Shown: one piece after another, positions 1-7,328 of the stretch | Numbering within the stretch: the stretch's first letter is position 1 | How the letters are laid out: each line of letters begins with the position of its first letter | NCBI RefSeq assembly: GCF_014268935.2 | Contig: NZ_JABWRJ020000001.1 | Coordinates: 620,001 to 684,000, forward strand | DNA: 64,000 nt | DNA from: Pseudomonas peradeniyensis | GTDB taxonomy: Bacteria > Pseudomonadota > Gammaproteobacteria > Pseudomonadales > Pseudomonadaceae | Direction: 5' to 3' | Translations under genes and position numbers: made by a program | The notes under the pieces: model-generated | What the model was told of the DNA's origin: nothing | Database searches by the model: none | Seen by the model: only the letters and a program-made list of their open reading frames with translations

Positions 1-1
1 C

Positions 2-1192
2 AGTCGCCGCAGCTATGACGATGCCTTTGCCACCGCCGCCAGCGGTACCGTCAAGCCCGACGGCAGTGGCATCAGCACCTGGACGGGGCGTTGGGCAGGG
101 GACCCGCGGCAGACGTCGTTCGACCTGTCGGCGTCCGGTCCGTTCGAGCTGTTTTCCCGTGAGCACCAGGGGTACCTGGGAGCCAGCCACTATCGCGCCT
201 ACTACCGTAACAACGGTTACCCGCTGTGGTCGTTCCAGACCATCGACAACATCCACACCTGGGACGGTTCGCTGGCAATCCCGGCGGCCATCCACACCAA
301 GTCCACGGAGGATGCGCTGGATGAAACCCAGGACGGCCTGGTGGCCTCGGTACGCTGGAGCCTGACCGATGAACTGGCGCTGATTACCGGTGCGCGGCTG
401 ATCGACTGGAAACGCGACGAAAGCCATACCACCCTGGCCACCGGCGCCACCAAGCGTACCTCGCGCAGCGAGACCGGGGTGGTCACGCCCTACGTGGGGC
501 TGGTCTACGACTTTGCCGAGAACTGGTCGGCCTACGCCAGCTATACCGCAATCTTCAAGCCGCAGAGCAGGCAGGATGCCAGTGGTGGCTATATCGAACC
601 GCTGGAGGGCGTGAACTACGAGCTGGGTATCAAGAGCGAGTTCTGGGACAAGCGGCTGACCACCGCCTTCAGTGTCTTTGAAGTGCAGCAGGACAACCTG
701 GCCGTGGCCGACGGCGACAAGCTGGCACCGGACGGCAACCAGGCCTACCGCGCCGAGTCCGGCACCAAGACCCGTGGCTTCGAGATGGAGGCGGCCGGGC
801 AGATCCTGCCCGATTGGCAAGTTTCCGCCAGCTACACCTATGCCCAGGCCGAGGACTCTGAAGGCAAGCGCCTGCTCACCGAAGTACCCCGCGACACCTT
901 CAAGCTCTTCACCAGCTATCAACTGCAGTCCCTGCCGCAGCTGAAAGTCGGCGGCGGCGTGCGCTGGCAGGGCATGGAATACAAGAAGAAAGCGGGGCCC
1001 CATGGCGAGACGTTCACCCAGGACGCCTACAGCGTGGTCGACCTGATGGCGCAGTACGCGTTCACGCCGCAGACCAGCGTCTCGTTGAACCTCAACAACG
1101 TGCTGGACGAGAAGTACTACTCGGCGATCGGCGCGCGTGGCTGGTATGGCACCCCGCGTAGCGCCACGGCGACATTGGTCTATGCGTTCTGA
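2..1192 (+). CDS. TonB-dependent siderophore receptor, C-terminal part (5' truncated)
   Basis: The frame is open from the first bases of the window to the stop at 1190-1192, so only the last 396 residues of an outer-membrane receptor are present. The sequence is rich in alternating aromatic strands of a beta-barrel, contains the YEL-GIKSEFWD segment typical of TonB-dependent siderophore receptors, and ends in SATATLVYAF with a terminal phenylalanine, the outer-membrane assembly signal. It would import a ferric siderophore using TonB energy. The plug domain and any N-terminal signalling extension lie outside the window, so the ligand cannot be assigned. A GC-rich hairpin follows directly. Confidence 0.9.
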   Translation, partial: SRRSYDDAFATAASGTVKPDGSGISTWTGRWAGDPRQTSFDLSASGPFELFSREHQGYLGASHYRAYYRNNGYPLWSFQTIDNIHTWDGSLAIPAAIHTKSTEDALDETQDGLVASVRWSLTDELALITGARLIDWKRDESHTTLATGATKRTSRSETGVVTPYVGLVYDFAENWSAYASYTAIFKPQSRQDASGGYIEPLEGVNYELGIKSEFWDKRLTTAFSVFEVQQDNLAVADGDKLAPDGNQAYRAESGTKTRGFEMEAAGQILPDWQVSASYTYAQAEDSEGKRLLTEVPRDTFKLFTSYQLQSLPQLKVGGGVRWQGMEYKKKAGPHGETFTQDAYSVVDLMAQYAFTPQTSVSLNLNNVLDEKYYSAIGARGWYGTPRSATATLVYAF

Positions 1193-1210
1193 GGTTGATG
1201 AAATGCGTGC

Positions 1211-1232
1211 GATGGCCCCGTAAGGGGCCATC
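1211..1232 (+). terminator. Probable terminator hairpin after the TonB receptor
   Basis: A perfect 9-bp stem, GATGGCCCC / GGGGCCATC, with a GTAA loop lies 19 bases after the receptor stop. No strong T run follows, so intrinsic termination is likely but not certain. Confidence 0.55.
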
Positions 1233-1254
1233 GACTTAAGCAGGCGACTAGGCG

Positions 1255-1330
1255 CTGTACGAAATGTATCTGCACTCGCCCATACTGCGTTGAAACGGGG
1301 CTGGACTTCGCGCAGACACATTTCGTACAG
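1255..1330. repeat. 76-bp inverted-repeat element
   Basis: The arms 1255-1273 and 1312-1330 are reverse complements with one mismatch, starting CTGTACGAAATGT and ending ACATTTCGTACAG, around a spacer of about 38 bases. It could fold into one long hairpin. It lies between the receptor and the RHS gene and encodes nothing convincing. It has the look of a dispersed palindromic element, but only one copy is in this window. Confidence 0.6.
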
Positions 1331-1517
1331 ACCCTGACCAAGGCCGCAGTCGACCTTGTACGAGCGGGCTTTCCTCGCGCTGGCGTTTCTCGAGCCGGGC
1401 AGGCTGAACCTTTAACCCTAACACCTGGCCATCGCTGTCGAGACTGGTAAAAGTGCCAGTTTCAGAGTGCTCCACAACCTCCAATACTGGTTTGAGATTC
1501 CGCTTGGCAGGTGTGCG

Positions 1518-2519
1518 ATGAAGTACTTTTTCTATATGGAAGACAGGCCTGTTGTCGTCGGAGAAGTGGGGGCGGGCAGGCGTATCGTGCGTGGAGCAGG
1601 AGGTGCCTTGGCGCAGGTGGGGCAGGGTGACGGGCTGCTAACCGGCACACGCAGCGATGGGTCGATCACCTTCAGCGCCCGAGGCTCTGGGCATTTTGGT
1701 CATGTCTATGGTCCCTACGGCTTTGAGTCTCCTGGGGATCACACTGCGCTACTGGGCTATGCCGGTTATCTACGGGACTGGGAACCTGGCTGCTATCTGT
1801 TGGGAAATGGCCATCGACTTTACGATACGAGATTGATGAGGTTCGCGAGCCCGGATGCGCTCAGTCCATTCGGTGTCGGAGGGAGAAATGCCTACGCTTA
1901 TTGTGAAGGTGATCCCATCAATCATGTGGACCCTGTTGGGAGGGGAAGAACTAGCTATGCTCCGATCGTTACTGGGTCCAATGGGCTTACCAGTAACAAC
2001 TGGGAGAAAAGAGGGAATAACGGTGGTGTGATGTACCAAGGAGTTAAGAATCTGGTTGAGGCCAGGAAATTACATTTAACCTCGGGTACGGAGTTTGATA
2101 TTTCCAATTATCAAGAGGCACAGGAACAGCTCGGGCGATCTATCTCGGACTTTAAACCTGGGGATTTTGATGCGCTTGCGGCTGAGGATCTGGGACCTTG
2201 GCGCGTAGCCGCAGACATGATGTCGGCCAATACGGCGCGAAATACCATGCAAGCATGGATGACGGGCGAGTTCACAGTTGACACCAGCGAGCTAACGTTG
2301 ATCGGGCCAAAAGGCAACGTTCGCCTTTACAACGGCATGTACATGCAGGATGCGCACGCAGTGTTTAGTGCAATTAAAATCTATGAAAATGGCCTATCTA
2401 GATGGGCGAAATTTCCAGGGCGGAATTGGCATCGAAAGTTCGAAAGGACACTGGCGTTCAGATTGCTTGATCAAACGTTTAGACTGCGCGAGCAAGGCCT
2501 AGAAATGCCCTCGTCTTAG
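1518..2519 (+). CDS. Orphan RHS repeat-associated core protein with unrecognised C-terminal (toxin-like) domain
   Basis: A 333-residue protein. I start it at ATG 1518 (MKYFFYMEDRP); GTG 1467 would add 17 residues. Residues about 60-140 carry the RHS core hallmarks: YGPYGF, LLGYAGYLRD, then LLGNGHRLYDTRLMRFASPD and NHVDPVGR. This core normally ends a large YD-repeat shell protein and precedes a variable effector. Here the shell is missing and the core stands alone with about 190 C-terminal residues that I do not recognise. The AT content rises in that tail, as is common for exchanged toxin tips. No immunity gene follows on the same strand: the stop overlaps the end of a convergent marR gene by 3 bases. 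It could be a silent tip cassette, an independent toxin, or a non-toxic relic. Confidence 0.8.
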   Translation: MKYFFYMEDRPVVVGEVGAGRRIVRGAGGALAQVGQGDGLLTGTRSDGSITFSARGSGHFGHVYGPYGFESPGDHTALLGYAGYLRDWEPGCYLLGNGHRLYDTRLMRFASPDALSPFGVGGRNAYAYCEGDPINHVDPVGRGRTSYAPIVTGSNGLTSNNWEKRGNNGGVMYQGVKNLVEARKLHLTSGTEFDISNYQEAQEQLGRSISDFKPGDFDALAAEDLGPWRVAADMMSANTARNTMQAWMTGEFTVDTSELTLIGPKGNVRLYNGMYMQDAHAVFSAIKIYENGLSRWAKFPGRNWHRKFERTLAFRLLDQTFRLREQGLEMPSS

Positions 2520-2980
2520 TCCTTTTGCTCTTCCTCAAGCTTGCTGCGCAGCTTGTTCAGAACCCGGTGAGTGATCTGGATGTCTTCGACCTCCAGCCCC
2601 TGGGCAAGCTCGTTGATCCAGGGCGCTTGAAGCTTCATCGCACGATTGAACGCCTCTTTGCCAGTGTCAGTCAGCACAACCAGGTGTGCTCTGCGGTGGT
2701 GAGGGTTCGGCTGGAGCTCCAGCATCCCATCCTTGACAAGATCATTGACGATTCGCTGAACGTTCTGGCGATTTGCGCCCATGTCACGGGCAAGCCATGA
2801 GACGGGTTGCGCTCGATCGGTATTGGCGACCGTTCCAAGGAGCTGCCATCGGGCGCTCGTAAGGCCTATCTCTGCAACGAGGCGATCACCTGCGGTGAGC
2901 ATTCGCGTGCTTGTTCGAAAGAGCTCAAGGACCAGATCGGTCACGGCGCGTCCGGCGGGTGTGTGGTTTGGCGTTTTCAT
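2516..2980 (-). CDS. MarR family transcriptional regulator
   Basis: A 154-residue protein of normal MarR length. It has a winged-helix core: LTSARWQLLGTVAN, then SWLARDMGANRQNVQRIVNDLVKDGMLELQPNPHHRRAHLVVLT, where the second stretch holds the recognition helix and wing (DPxDRR-like PHHRR). The start is ATG 2978-2980. It is divergent from the monooxygenase-like gene at 3075, and two inverted repeats lie between them, so it probably represses that gene and itself in response to a small aromatic or oxidising ligand. The ligand is unknown. Its 3' end meets the RHS gene tail to tail. Confidence 0.9.
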   Translation of the reverse strand: MKTPNHTPAGRAVTDLVLELFRTSTRMLTAGDRLVAEIGLTSARWQLLGTVANTDRAQPVSWLARDMGANRQNVQRIVNDLVKDGMLELQPNPHHRRAHLVVLTDTGKEAFNRAMKLQAPWINELAQGLEVEDIQITHRVLNKLRSKLEEEQKD

Positions 2981-2998
2981 GGTGCGAACCTTTTCATA

Positions 2999-3016
2999 TT
3001 GACATCATGGTGTCAA
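2999..3016. promoter_or_regulatory. Probable MarR operator 1
   Basis: TTGACATCATGGTGTCAA has perfect 6-bp arms (TTGACA / TGTCAA) with a 6-base centre, 19 bases upstream of the marR start. The size fits a MarR dimer site. Confidence 0.6.
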
Positions 3017-3042
3017 TTTCGTAGTTTTGATTTGTCGGTCAT

Positions 3043-3062
3043 ATTGTCATCATGTTTACAAT
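3043..3062. promoter_or_regulatory. Probable MarR operator 2
   Basis: ATTGTCATCATGTTTACAAT is an imperfect copy of the upstream palindrome with ATTGT / ACAAT ends and the same CATCATG centre. It lies immediately before the ribosome-binding site of the divergent gene. Confidence 0.5.
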
Positions 3063-3074
3063 TTAGGGGTGCCT

Positions 3075-3443
3075 ATGCTTTCCATTCGCCCGCTCGATCC
3101 CGTCATGCCGATCCAGAAGCAGCTCCAGTGCAGCGATTCTCCCGTCGTGCTGGTGAACCTTTTTACCGTCGCCGAGGAGGACATAGCGGACCTGCTTCGA
3201 GCCTGGGAGCTGGACGCCAACTGGATGAAACTGCGTGCCGGGTACATTTCGACACAGCTTCATCAGGCCATCGGAGGGAGCAACATGTTCCTGAACTACG
3301 CCGTGTGGGAATCGGTCGAGCGCTTTCGGGATGCCTTCAATCATCCGGACTTTACCAATGCGCTGAGCCGGTATCCCTCAAGCACCATGGCCATGCCGCA
3401 CCTGTTTACCAAGGTCGCTGTGCCGAACATCTGCACAGCTTGA
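3075..3443 (+). CDS. Antibiotic-biosynthesis-monooxygenase-like (ABM fold) protein
   Basis: A 122-residue protein starting at ATG 3075 behind AGGGG (MLSIRPLDPV). It shows the dimeric alpha/beta-barrel pattern of the ABM family: VVLVNLFTVAEEDIADLLRAW, GYISTQLHQA, then NYAVWESVERFRDAFNHPDF. Such proteins act as small cofactor-free monooxygenases, heme-degrading enzymes or quinone reductive partners. No catalytic residue set identifies which applies here. Divergent transcription with marR suggests induction by the regulator's ligand. ATG or TTG starts further upstream would run through the operator and are unlikely. Confidence 0.75.
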   Translation: MLSIRPLDPVMPIQKQLQCSDSPVVLVNLFTVAEEDIADLLRAWELDANWMKLRAGYISTQLHQAIGGSNMFLNYAVWESVERFRDAFNHPDFTNALSRYPSSTMAMPHLFTKVAVPNICTA

Positions 3444-3835
3444 GAGTGGTCAATCAGCTGGACGTGCGCGATGGCCTGCGTCTTGGCGGTCACTTGCAGC
3501 CGCCTCATGGTCGATGAGCCCGGCGTTCGCCGAGCGCAGTCGTAGTACCAGATATCTGCCAGGTTGGTGAGGGTTTACCTGCGATATCTGCCGATATCGC
3601 AACGCCCTCCATATCAAGTGCCGCCCCGTCCAGCATTCTCGAAATATCCAGTTAATTCTCGACAGTAGCTGTTACACAGCCGTCCAACTCAGCTCCGCTC
3701 GCCAAGCCATAGTTCATCCCACACATGTCATTCGCATCTCGACCTGGCTCAGACGCCGCTGGTCGTGTGAATCGAGGTGAGGGTGGACTTATTCAAGGTT
3801 CTGTACGATGATTTTCGTAATGGCGAGGAAGGATC
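3444..3835. other. Intergenic region with one strong palindrome
   Basis: About 390 bases without a convincing gene. At 3581-3600 there is a perfect 8-bp inverted repeat, GCGATATC-TGCC-GATATCGC, echoed by a partial GATATCTGCC copy at 3551. It could be a terminator-like hairpin or an operator. The last 60 bases should hold the promoter of the toxin-like gene at 3836. Confidence 0.4.
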
Positions 3836-4126
3836 ATGCCAAAGGGTTTCAGGGCAGTCAGGAGTGCAGTAGTCGCCGCGCTTGAATCCGGCGATTACCT
3901 GCATGTTTCAAGGGGCGATATCGAGGTCAAGAACCTGCTGGCCATTGGCGAGGTCGGCGCAGGTGAAGTCATCGACATCATCCATTCCTGCGACGGTAGC
4001 CACTACAGCAGCAGTCCGCATCATGCCGTGCCGGCCATCGAGGTCCATGTGCTCAAGCGCCGCGGCTGGTACATCAAGTTCTATTTCATCGAACCCCAGA
4101 CGTGGTTCATCAGCGTTCACCAGTGA
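3836..4126 (+). CDS. Probable MqsR-like toxin
   Basis: A 96-residue protein, close to the 98 residues of E. coli MqsR, a RelE-fold mRNA interferase. The order of elements matches: an N-terminal helix (RSAVVAALESGDYLHVSR), a second helix (EVIDIIHSC), a SHYSS segment where MqsR has DFYKS, and C-terminal strands GWYIKFYFIEPQTWFISVH, resembling MqsR VYLKITVIHDVLIVSF. The tyrosine and lysine of the last strands are kept, but the residues aligning with catalytic K56 and Q68 are not obvious. A good ribosome site (GAGGAAGG) precedes ATG 3836. The stop TGA overlaps a GTG in the next gene's frame (GTGA), suggesting translational coupling. The assignment rests on remembered family sequences and could be wrong. 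Confidence 0.5.
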   Translation: MPKGFRAVRSAVVAALESGDYLHVSRGDIEVKNLLAIGEVGAGEVIDIIHSCDGSHYSSSPHHAVPAIEVHVLKRRGWYIKFYFIEPQTWFISVHQ

Positions 4127-4137
4127 GTATTCCGACC

Positions 4138-4770
4138 ATGAAGATCCTGTTCGAAGGCGATACCGGCCAGGCCCTGTGCGAGCACTGCCAGGCGCTCGTC
4201 GGCATGCATTACACCCGGCGTGACGTGCCCTTCAGCGATGGCCAGGGCATTGCGCGGGACATCCTGGTGGGCGTTTGCGATGGCTGCGACACGGTGGTGG
4301 CCATCCCGCCGCAATCCACCCCGGCAATTCGCGAGACGCGCAAGCAGCAGCTCAAGTCCATCGAGGCGCGGCTGCCGGCGGTCTATCTCGACGTGCTGGA
4401 TGCGGCGATGCAGGCCGTATGCAGTGAGGCGGGGGCGCACCTGCGCAAGCTGTTTCTCGCCCATTACTTCCAGTGGCTGGTGCAGGCCCGCCAGGGCATG
4501 GGTTTGCAGCCTGGCCACGAGGCCTTCGTGACGGCCCTGGAGGCGCAGCGGCGTCAGCGTGGGTTGCAGGCATCGGGGGCTACGCGACGCTTGTCGATGA
4601 AGGTCAACGCACACATGGCCGAGGACTTTCTGGCACTGCTGCAGCAGACCCGGATGAGCCAGACCGAACTGCTCAAGGCGGTGATCGCGCGGATCCAGAT
4701 GGATGTGCTCGAGGTACGCGATCCGCAGGTGATCGAGGTGTTGCAGCGGTTGGTGCGGGTGGCGGGGTAG
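4138..4770 (+). CDS. Probable antitoxin: YgiT-type zinc finger plus ribbon-helix-helix-like C-terminal segment
   Basis: 210 residues from ATG 4138; GTG 4123, overlapping the toxin stop, is an alternative start. Residues about 14-50 read CEHC ... DVPFSDGQ ... GVCDGC, two CxxC knuckles around an IPxxxxG-like turn, as in the N-terminal zinc domain of MqsA/YgiT, which binds the MqsR toxin. Residues about 150-188 (RRLSMKVNAHMAEDFLALL then MSQTELLKAVIARIQMDV) look like a beta strand followed by two helices, a ribbon-helix-helix pattern. Canonical MqsA instead has a C-terminal Xre helix-turn-helix and about 131 residues. A helical linker of about 100 residues joins the two parts. Likely role: neutralise the upstream protein and autoregulate. 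It ends 8 bases from the convergent eamA gene. Confidence 0.55.
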   Translation: MKILFEGDTGQALCEHCQALVGMHYTRRDVPFSDGQGIARDILVGVCDGCDTVVAIPPQSTPAIRETRKQQLKSIEARLPAVYLDVLDAAMQAVCSEAGAHLRKLFLAHYFQWLVQARQGMGLQPGHEAFVTALEAQRRQRGLQASGATRRLSMKVNAHMAEDFLALLQQTRMSQTELLKAVIARIQMDVLEVRDPQVIEVLQRLVRVAG

Positions 4771-4778
4771 GGGCGGCG

Positions 4779-5672
4779 CTAGGCGTCTTTCATGGATGCT
4801 GCTGCCGTGAATGATGCAGGCACCTTGCGATAAAGACCGACCGCAAGGCCGAAGATGATGGTCACGATGGCGGCCCTGTCGAGGGTGGAAACCTGTTCGC
4901 CAAGGATCAGCATCGAACTGCTGATACCGAACACGGGGATCAACAACGACAGCGGTGCGACCGTTGAAACGGGGTACAACCGGAGCAGCGAATTCCACCC
5001 CCAGTAGGCAAAGTGGGTGGCGAGGCAGACCTGGAACAGGATCGACAATGTCGAGGTCAGGTCGAGGCTATGCTGCAGGTTTTCGAACGGCGCGTTGCCA
5101 TGCATCAGCCAGGCCACCAGGAACAACGGGATGGCGGGGAAAAGACTGGCCCAGACCAGGAACGAAAAGATTTCCCGGGTGCCGGACTGCTTGATGATGA
5201 CGTTACCCACGCTCCAGGCGACGGCGCTGAAGACGATGAGCAACATCCCCAGCATGGCGTGCCCTCCCTGCCGGGTCGAGATGATGCCTGCCAGGCCGAG
5301 CAGGGCGATCGATGCGCCGAGCCATTGCGCGCGGCGCAACTTCTCATTGAACAACAATGCGCCCCAGCCCATGGTGAAGAACACGCTCAACTGGATGACC
5401 AGCGAGGCGATGCCTGGGCTCACACCGACCTGGATGCCATAGTTGATCACGCCCCACATGCCAAGGCCGAAGATCAGGCCGTAGGCCGCTACATACCTGA
5501 ACTTGACTGCCGGGCGCCTGATGAACATGACCAGCGGGAATGCCGCCAGGGCGAAACGAATGCCGGTCAGCAGGAAGGGGTCGATCCCATGCAGGCCGAG
5601 TTTCGTGATAGGGAAGTTCACGCCCCAGATCAGAGTGACGATTATCGCCAGTAACAGGTGTTTCTTCTGCAT
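4779..5672 (-). CDS. EamA family (DMT superfamily) transporter
   Basis: A 297-residue inner-membrane protein with about ten hydrophobic helices in two homologous halves. Each half contains the EamA pattern (IWGVNFPITKLGL in the first; SVGNVIIKQSG and LLIPVFGISSSMLILGE in the second). ATG 5670-5672 behind GAGGA is preferred to the upstream GTG at 5702. These carriers export amino acids, metabolites or drugs; the substrate is not evident. It is divergent from an araC gene at 5808, which probably controls it. Confidence 0.88.
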   Translation of the reverse strand: MQKKHLLLAIIVTLIWGVNFPITKLGLHGIDPFLLTGIRFALAAFPLVMFIRRPAVKFRYVAAYGLIFGLGMWGVINYGIQVGVSPGIASLVIQLSVFFTMGWGALLFNEKLRRAQWLGASIALLGLAGIISTRQGGHAMLGMLLIVFSAVAWSVGNVIIKQSGTREIFSFLVWASLFPAIPLFLVAWLMHGNAPFENLQHSLDLTSTLSILFQVCLATHFAYWGWNSLLRLYPVSTVAPLSLLIPVFGISSSMLILGEQVSTLDRAAIVTIIFGLAVGLYRKVPASFTAAASMKDA

Positions 5673-5807
5673 GTCGGTCCTCAATGAGCCGACCTGCCAC
5701 ATGAACGGCAGGGCGGATTCCTTCCTCGTTTGGTTGTCACGCAGATACTACGGATGAGGTTTATGGCCCGCTTGTGAAGTCGGGTCGGTTTTTGACAAGA
5801 TCGGGCC

Positions 5808-6605
5808 ATGAACTTCGATTTGTTACCTGCCCCTTACGAATCCAGCAGTCCCCAGGCTGTGGTGACGCTGCGCGAGTATCCGTCCGGCGCTGTCTTTGCG
5901 CCCCACGCCCACAGCCGCGGTCAGTTCGCATATGCGGCCAGCGGATCGGTCAGGATGTTCACTGATCTCGGCAACTGGGTGGTCCCGGCGCAACGCGCAC
6001 TTTGGGTGCCAGCTCACGTGTCCCATGAGATGCACATGTGTGGTGACGTGACCATGATCAATACCTACCTGGGCGATAAGGCCGTCGAGCTCGCAGGCTT
6101 GCCGGCCCATTGCCAGGTGTTTGGCATCACGCCGTTGCTGCGCCACTTATTCGAAGCTGCGTTGGTGCTGAGTCCGGATGCCGCGTCGTCGGTGCGCGGC
6201 GAAGCCGTGTTGACGCTGCTGATAGATGAGCTTCGCACCCTGCCGAACCTTGCGCTGAGCGTGCCGTTGCCCCGCGAGCGTCGGCTGGCCCGCGCCTGCG
6301 AGCGGTTCATCGATGCCCCAAGCCAGAATATTTCCGTTGATGACATGGCCGCCTGGTCGAGCATGAGTCGACGGGCCTTTACCCGGAACCTGCGCGCTGA
6401 CATTGGCATGAGTTTTGTCGCCTGGCGCCAGCAGGCTTGCCTGCTCGAAGCGACGTCCCGGCTCAGCGCTGGTTCATCCATCACACAGGTGGCCAGTGAT
6501 CTGGGATTCAGCAGCTCGAGTGCGTTCATCTCGATCTTTCGCCGCAACCTGGGGGCGTCGCCTGGGCGTTACTTTGCCAGGTCCGGGGGCGCCTCGAGGT
6601 ATTGA
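5808..6605 (+). CDS. AraC family transcriptional regulator with cupin sensor
   Basis: 265 residues. The N-terminal half (residues about 20-85) is an AraC_binding cupin with the FAPHAHSRGQFAYAASG metal or ligand-pocket pattern and WVPAHVSHEM. The C-terminal half (about 165-260) holds two helix-turn-helix motifs, DDMAAWSSMSRRAFTRNLRADIGMSFVAWRQQ and ITQVASDLGFSSSSAFISIFRRNLGASPGRY. The layout is that of the NimR-type regulators that control a neighbouring efflux pump, which fits the divergent EamA gene 135 bp away. Confidence 0.9.
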   Translation: MNFDLLPAPYESSSPQAVVTLREYPSGAVFAPHAHSRGQFAYAASGSVRMFTDLGNWVVPAQRALWVPAHVSHEMHMCGDVTMINTYLGDKAVELAGLPAHCQVFGITPLLRHLFEAALVLSPDAASSVRGEAVLTLLIDELRTLPNLALSVPLPRERRLARACERFIDAPSQNISVDDMAAWSSMSRRAFTRNLRADIGMSFVAWRQQACLLEATSRLSAGSSITQVASDLGFSSSSAFISIFRRNLGASPGRYFARSGGASRY

Positions 6606-6624
6606 GCAACAGTGCGGGATCTGA

Positions 6625-6636
6625 CTCACATGTGAG
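6625..6636. promoter_or_regulatory. Palindrome 1 upstream of the yjf operon
   Basis: CTCACATGTGAG is a perfect 12-bp palindrome. An identical copy occurs 45 bp downstream, about four helical turns, so both would face the same side of the DNA. It is probably an operator; the cognate regulator is unknown. Confidence 0.6.
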
Positions 6637-6669
6637 ACTTGCGAACGTCACAATCCAGGCGTAACGTAC

Positions 6670-6681
6670 CTCACATGTGAG
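6670..6681. promoter_or_regulatory. Palindrome 2 upstream of the yjf operon
   Basis: A second perfect CTCACATGTGAG, ending 16 bases before the yjfI ATG. Its position just ahead of the ribosome-binding site favours repression. Confidence 0.6.
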
Positions 6682-6697
6682 ACAAGGACACCCCTCG

Positions 6698-7312
6698 ATG
6701 GCAGGCAAGAAAAGCTCCACCGACTACATGCGCGACATGCGCGCCCGGCTCAAGGCCGCGGGCCTGGTCAAGCGTGAGTTGTGGATCCTGCCAGAGCATG
6801 CCGCCGCCTTGCGCGGTATCGAGAAGGCTTTACGTCAGCCCCTCGCGGGCAAACAGGTCAGAACGGAGGATTTCATGACCGAGCACAACCATTGGACGAT
6901 CGAATCGCTGCACGGCGCCCTCCAGGGCCTGGAGGATGTACGTGGCGGGGCGATCGGCCTGTCCCTGCAACAGGGCGCCGAACCCAGCCTGAAACTGGTG
7001 ATGCACGAGCTGGACGGCCTGCCGCTGTACATTGCCGTGGCCGGCGAGCAGATCCTGGTCGACACGCTGCTGGTTGAAGCCAGCCAGGTGAAGGACGCGG
7101 CGGCCTTCAACGATGCGGTGCTGCGCACCCGCGATGTGTTCCCGCTGTCGTCCATCGGCCTGCACACGCTGCCCTCGAGCGAGTCGGTGTACACCATGTT
7201 CGGCGCCCTGAGCGCGGCCTCGTCGCTGGACAACATCGTCCAGGAGATCCACACCCTGGCCGACAACGTCATCACCGCCGCCGAAGACTTCGAAGACTAC
7301 TTCACCCACTGA
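6698..7312 (+). CDS. yjfI: YjfI-like protein (DUF2170) with an N-terminal MazE/RHH-like segment
   Basis: 204 residues from ATG 6698 behind AAGGA. Residues about 65-200 form the DUF2170 part. I identify it from the fixed gene order yjfI-J-K-L-M-C, which is also found in enterobacteria. Function is not established; a CesT/Tir-chaperone-like fold has been suggested for the family (from memory). The first 45 residues, STDYMRDMRARLKAAGLVKR then ELWILPEHAAALRGIEKAL, match the pattern of short MazE-like ribbon-helix-helix antitoxins (charged helix, GL turn, strand, helix). They make this protein about 70 residues longer than E. coli YjfI. This segment may bind the CTCACATGTGAG sites in front of the gene. 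First gene of a six-gene operon. Confidence 0.75.
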   Translation: MAGKKSSTDYMRDMRARLKAAGLVKRELWILPEHAAALRGIEKALRQPLAGKQVRTEDFMTEHNHWTIESLHGALQGLEDVRGGAIGLSLQQGAEPSLKLVMHELDGLPLYIAVAGEQILVDTLLVEASQVKDAAAFNDAVLRTRDVFPLSSIGLHTLPSSESVYTMFGALSAASSLDNIVQEIHTLADNVITAAEDFEDYFTH

Positions 7313-7328
7313 TTCCGGAGATTGCCCC

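Noticed and set aside
1248..1484. A 78-codon minus-strand frame upstream of the RHS gene
   Set aside because: It runs through the inverted-repeat element, starts with TTG without a ribosome site and resembles no protein I know.
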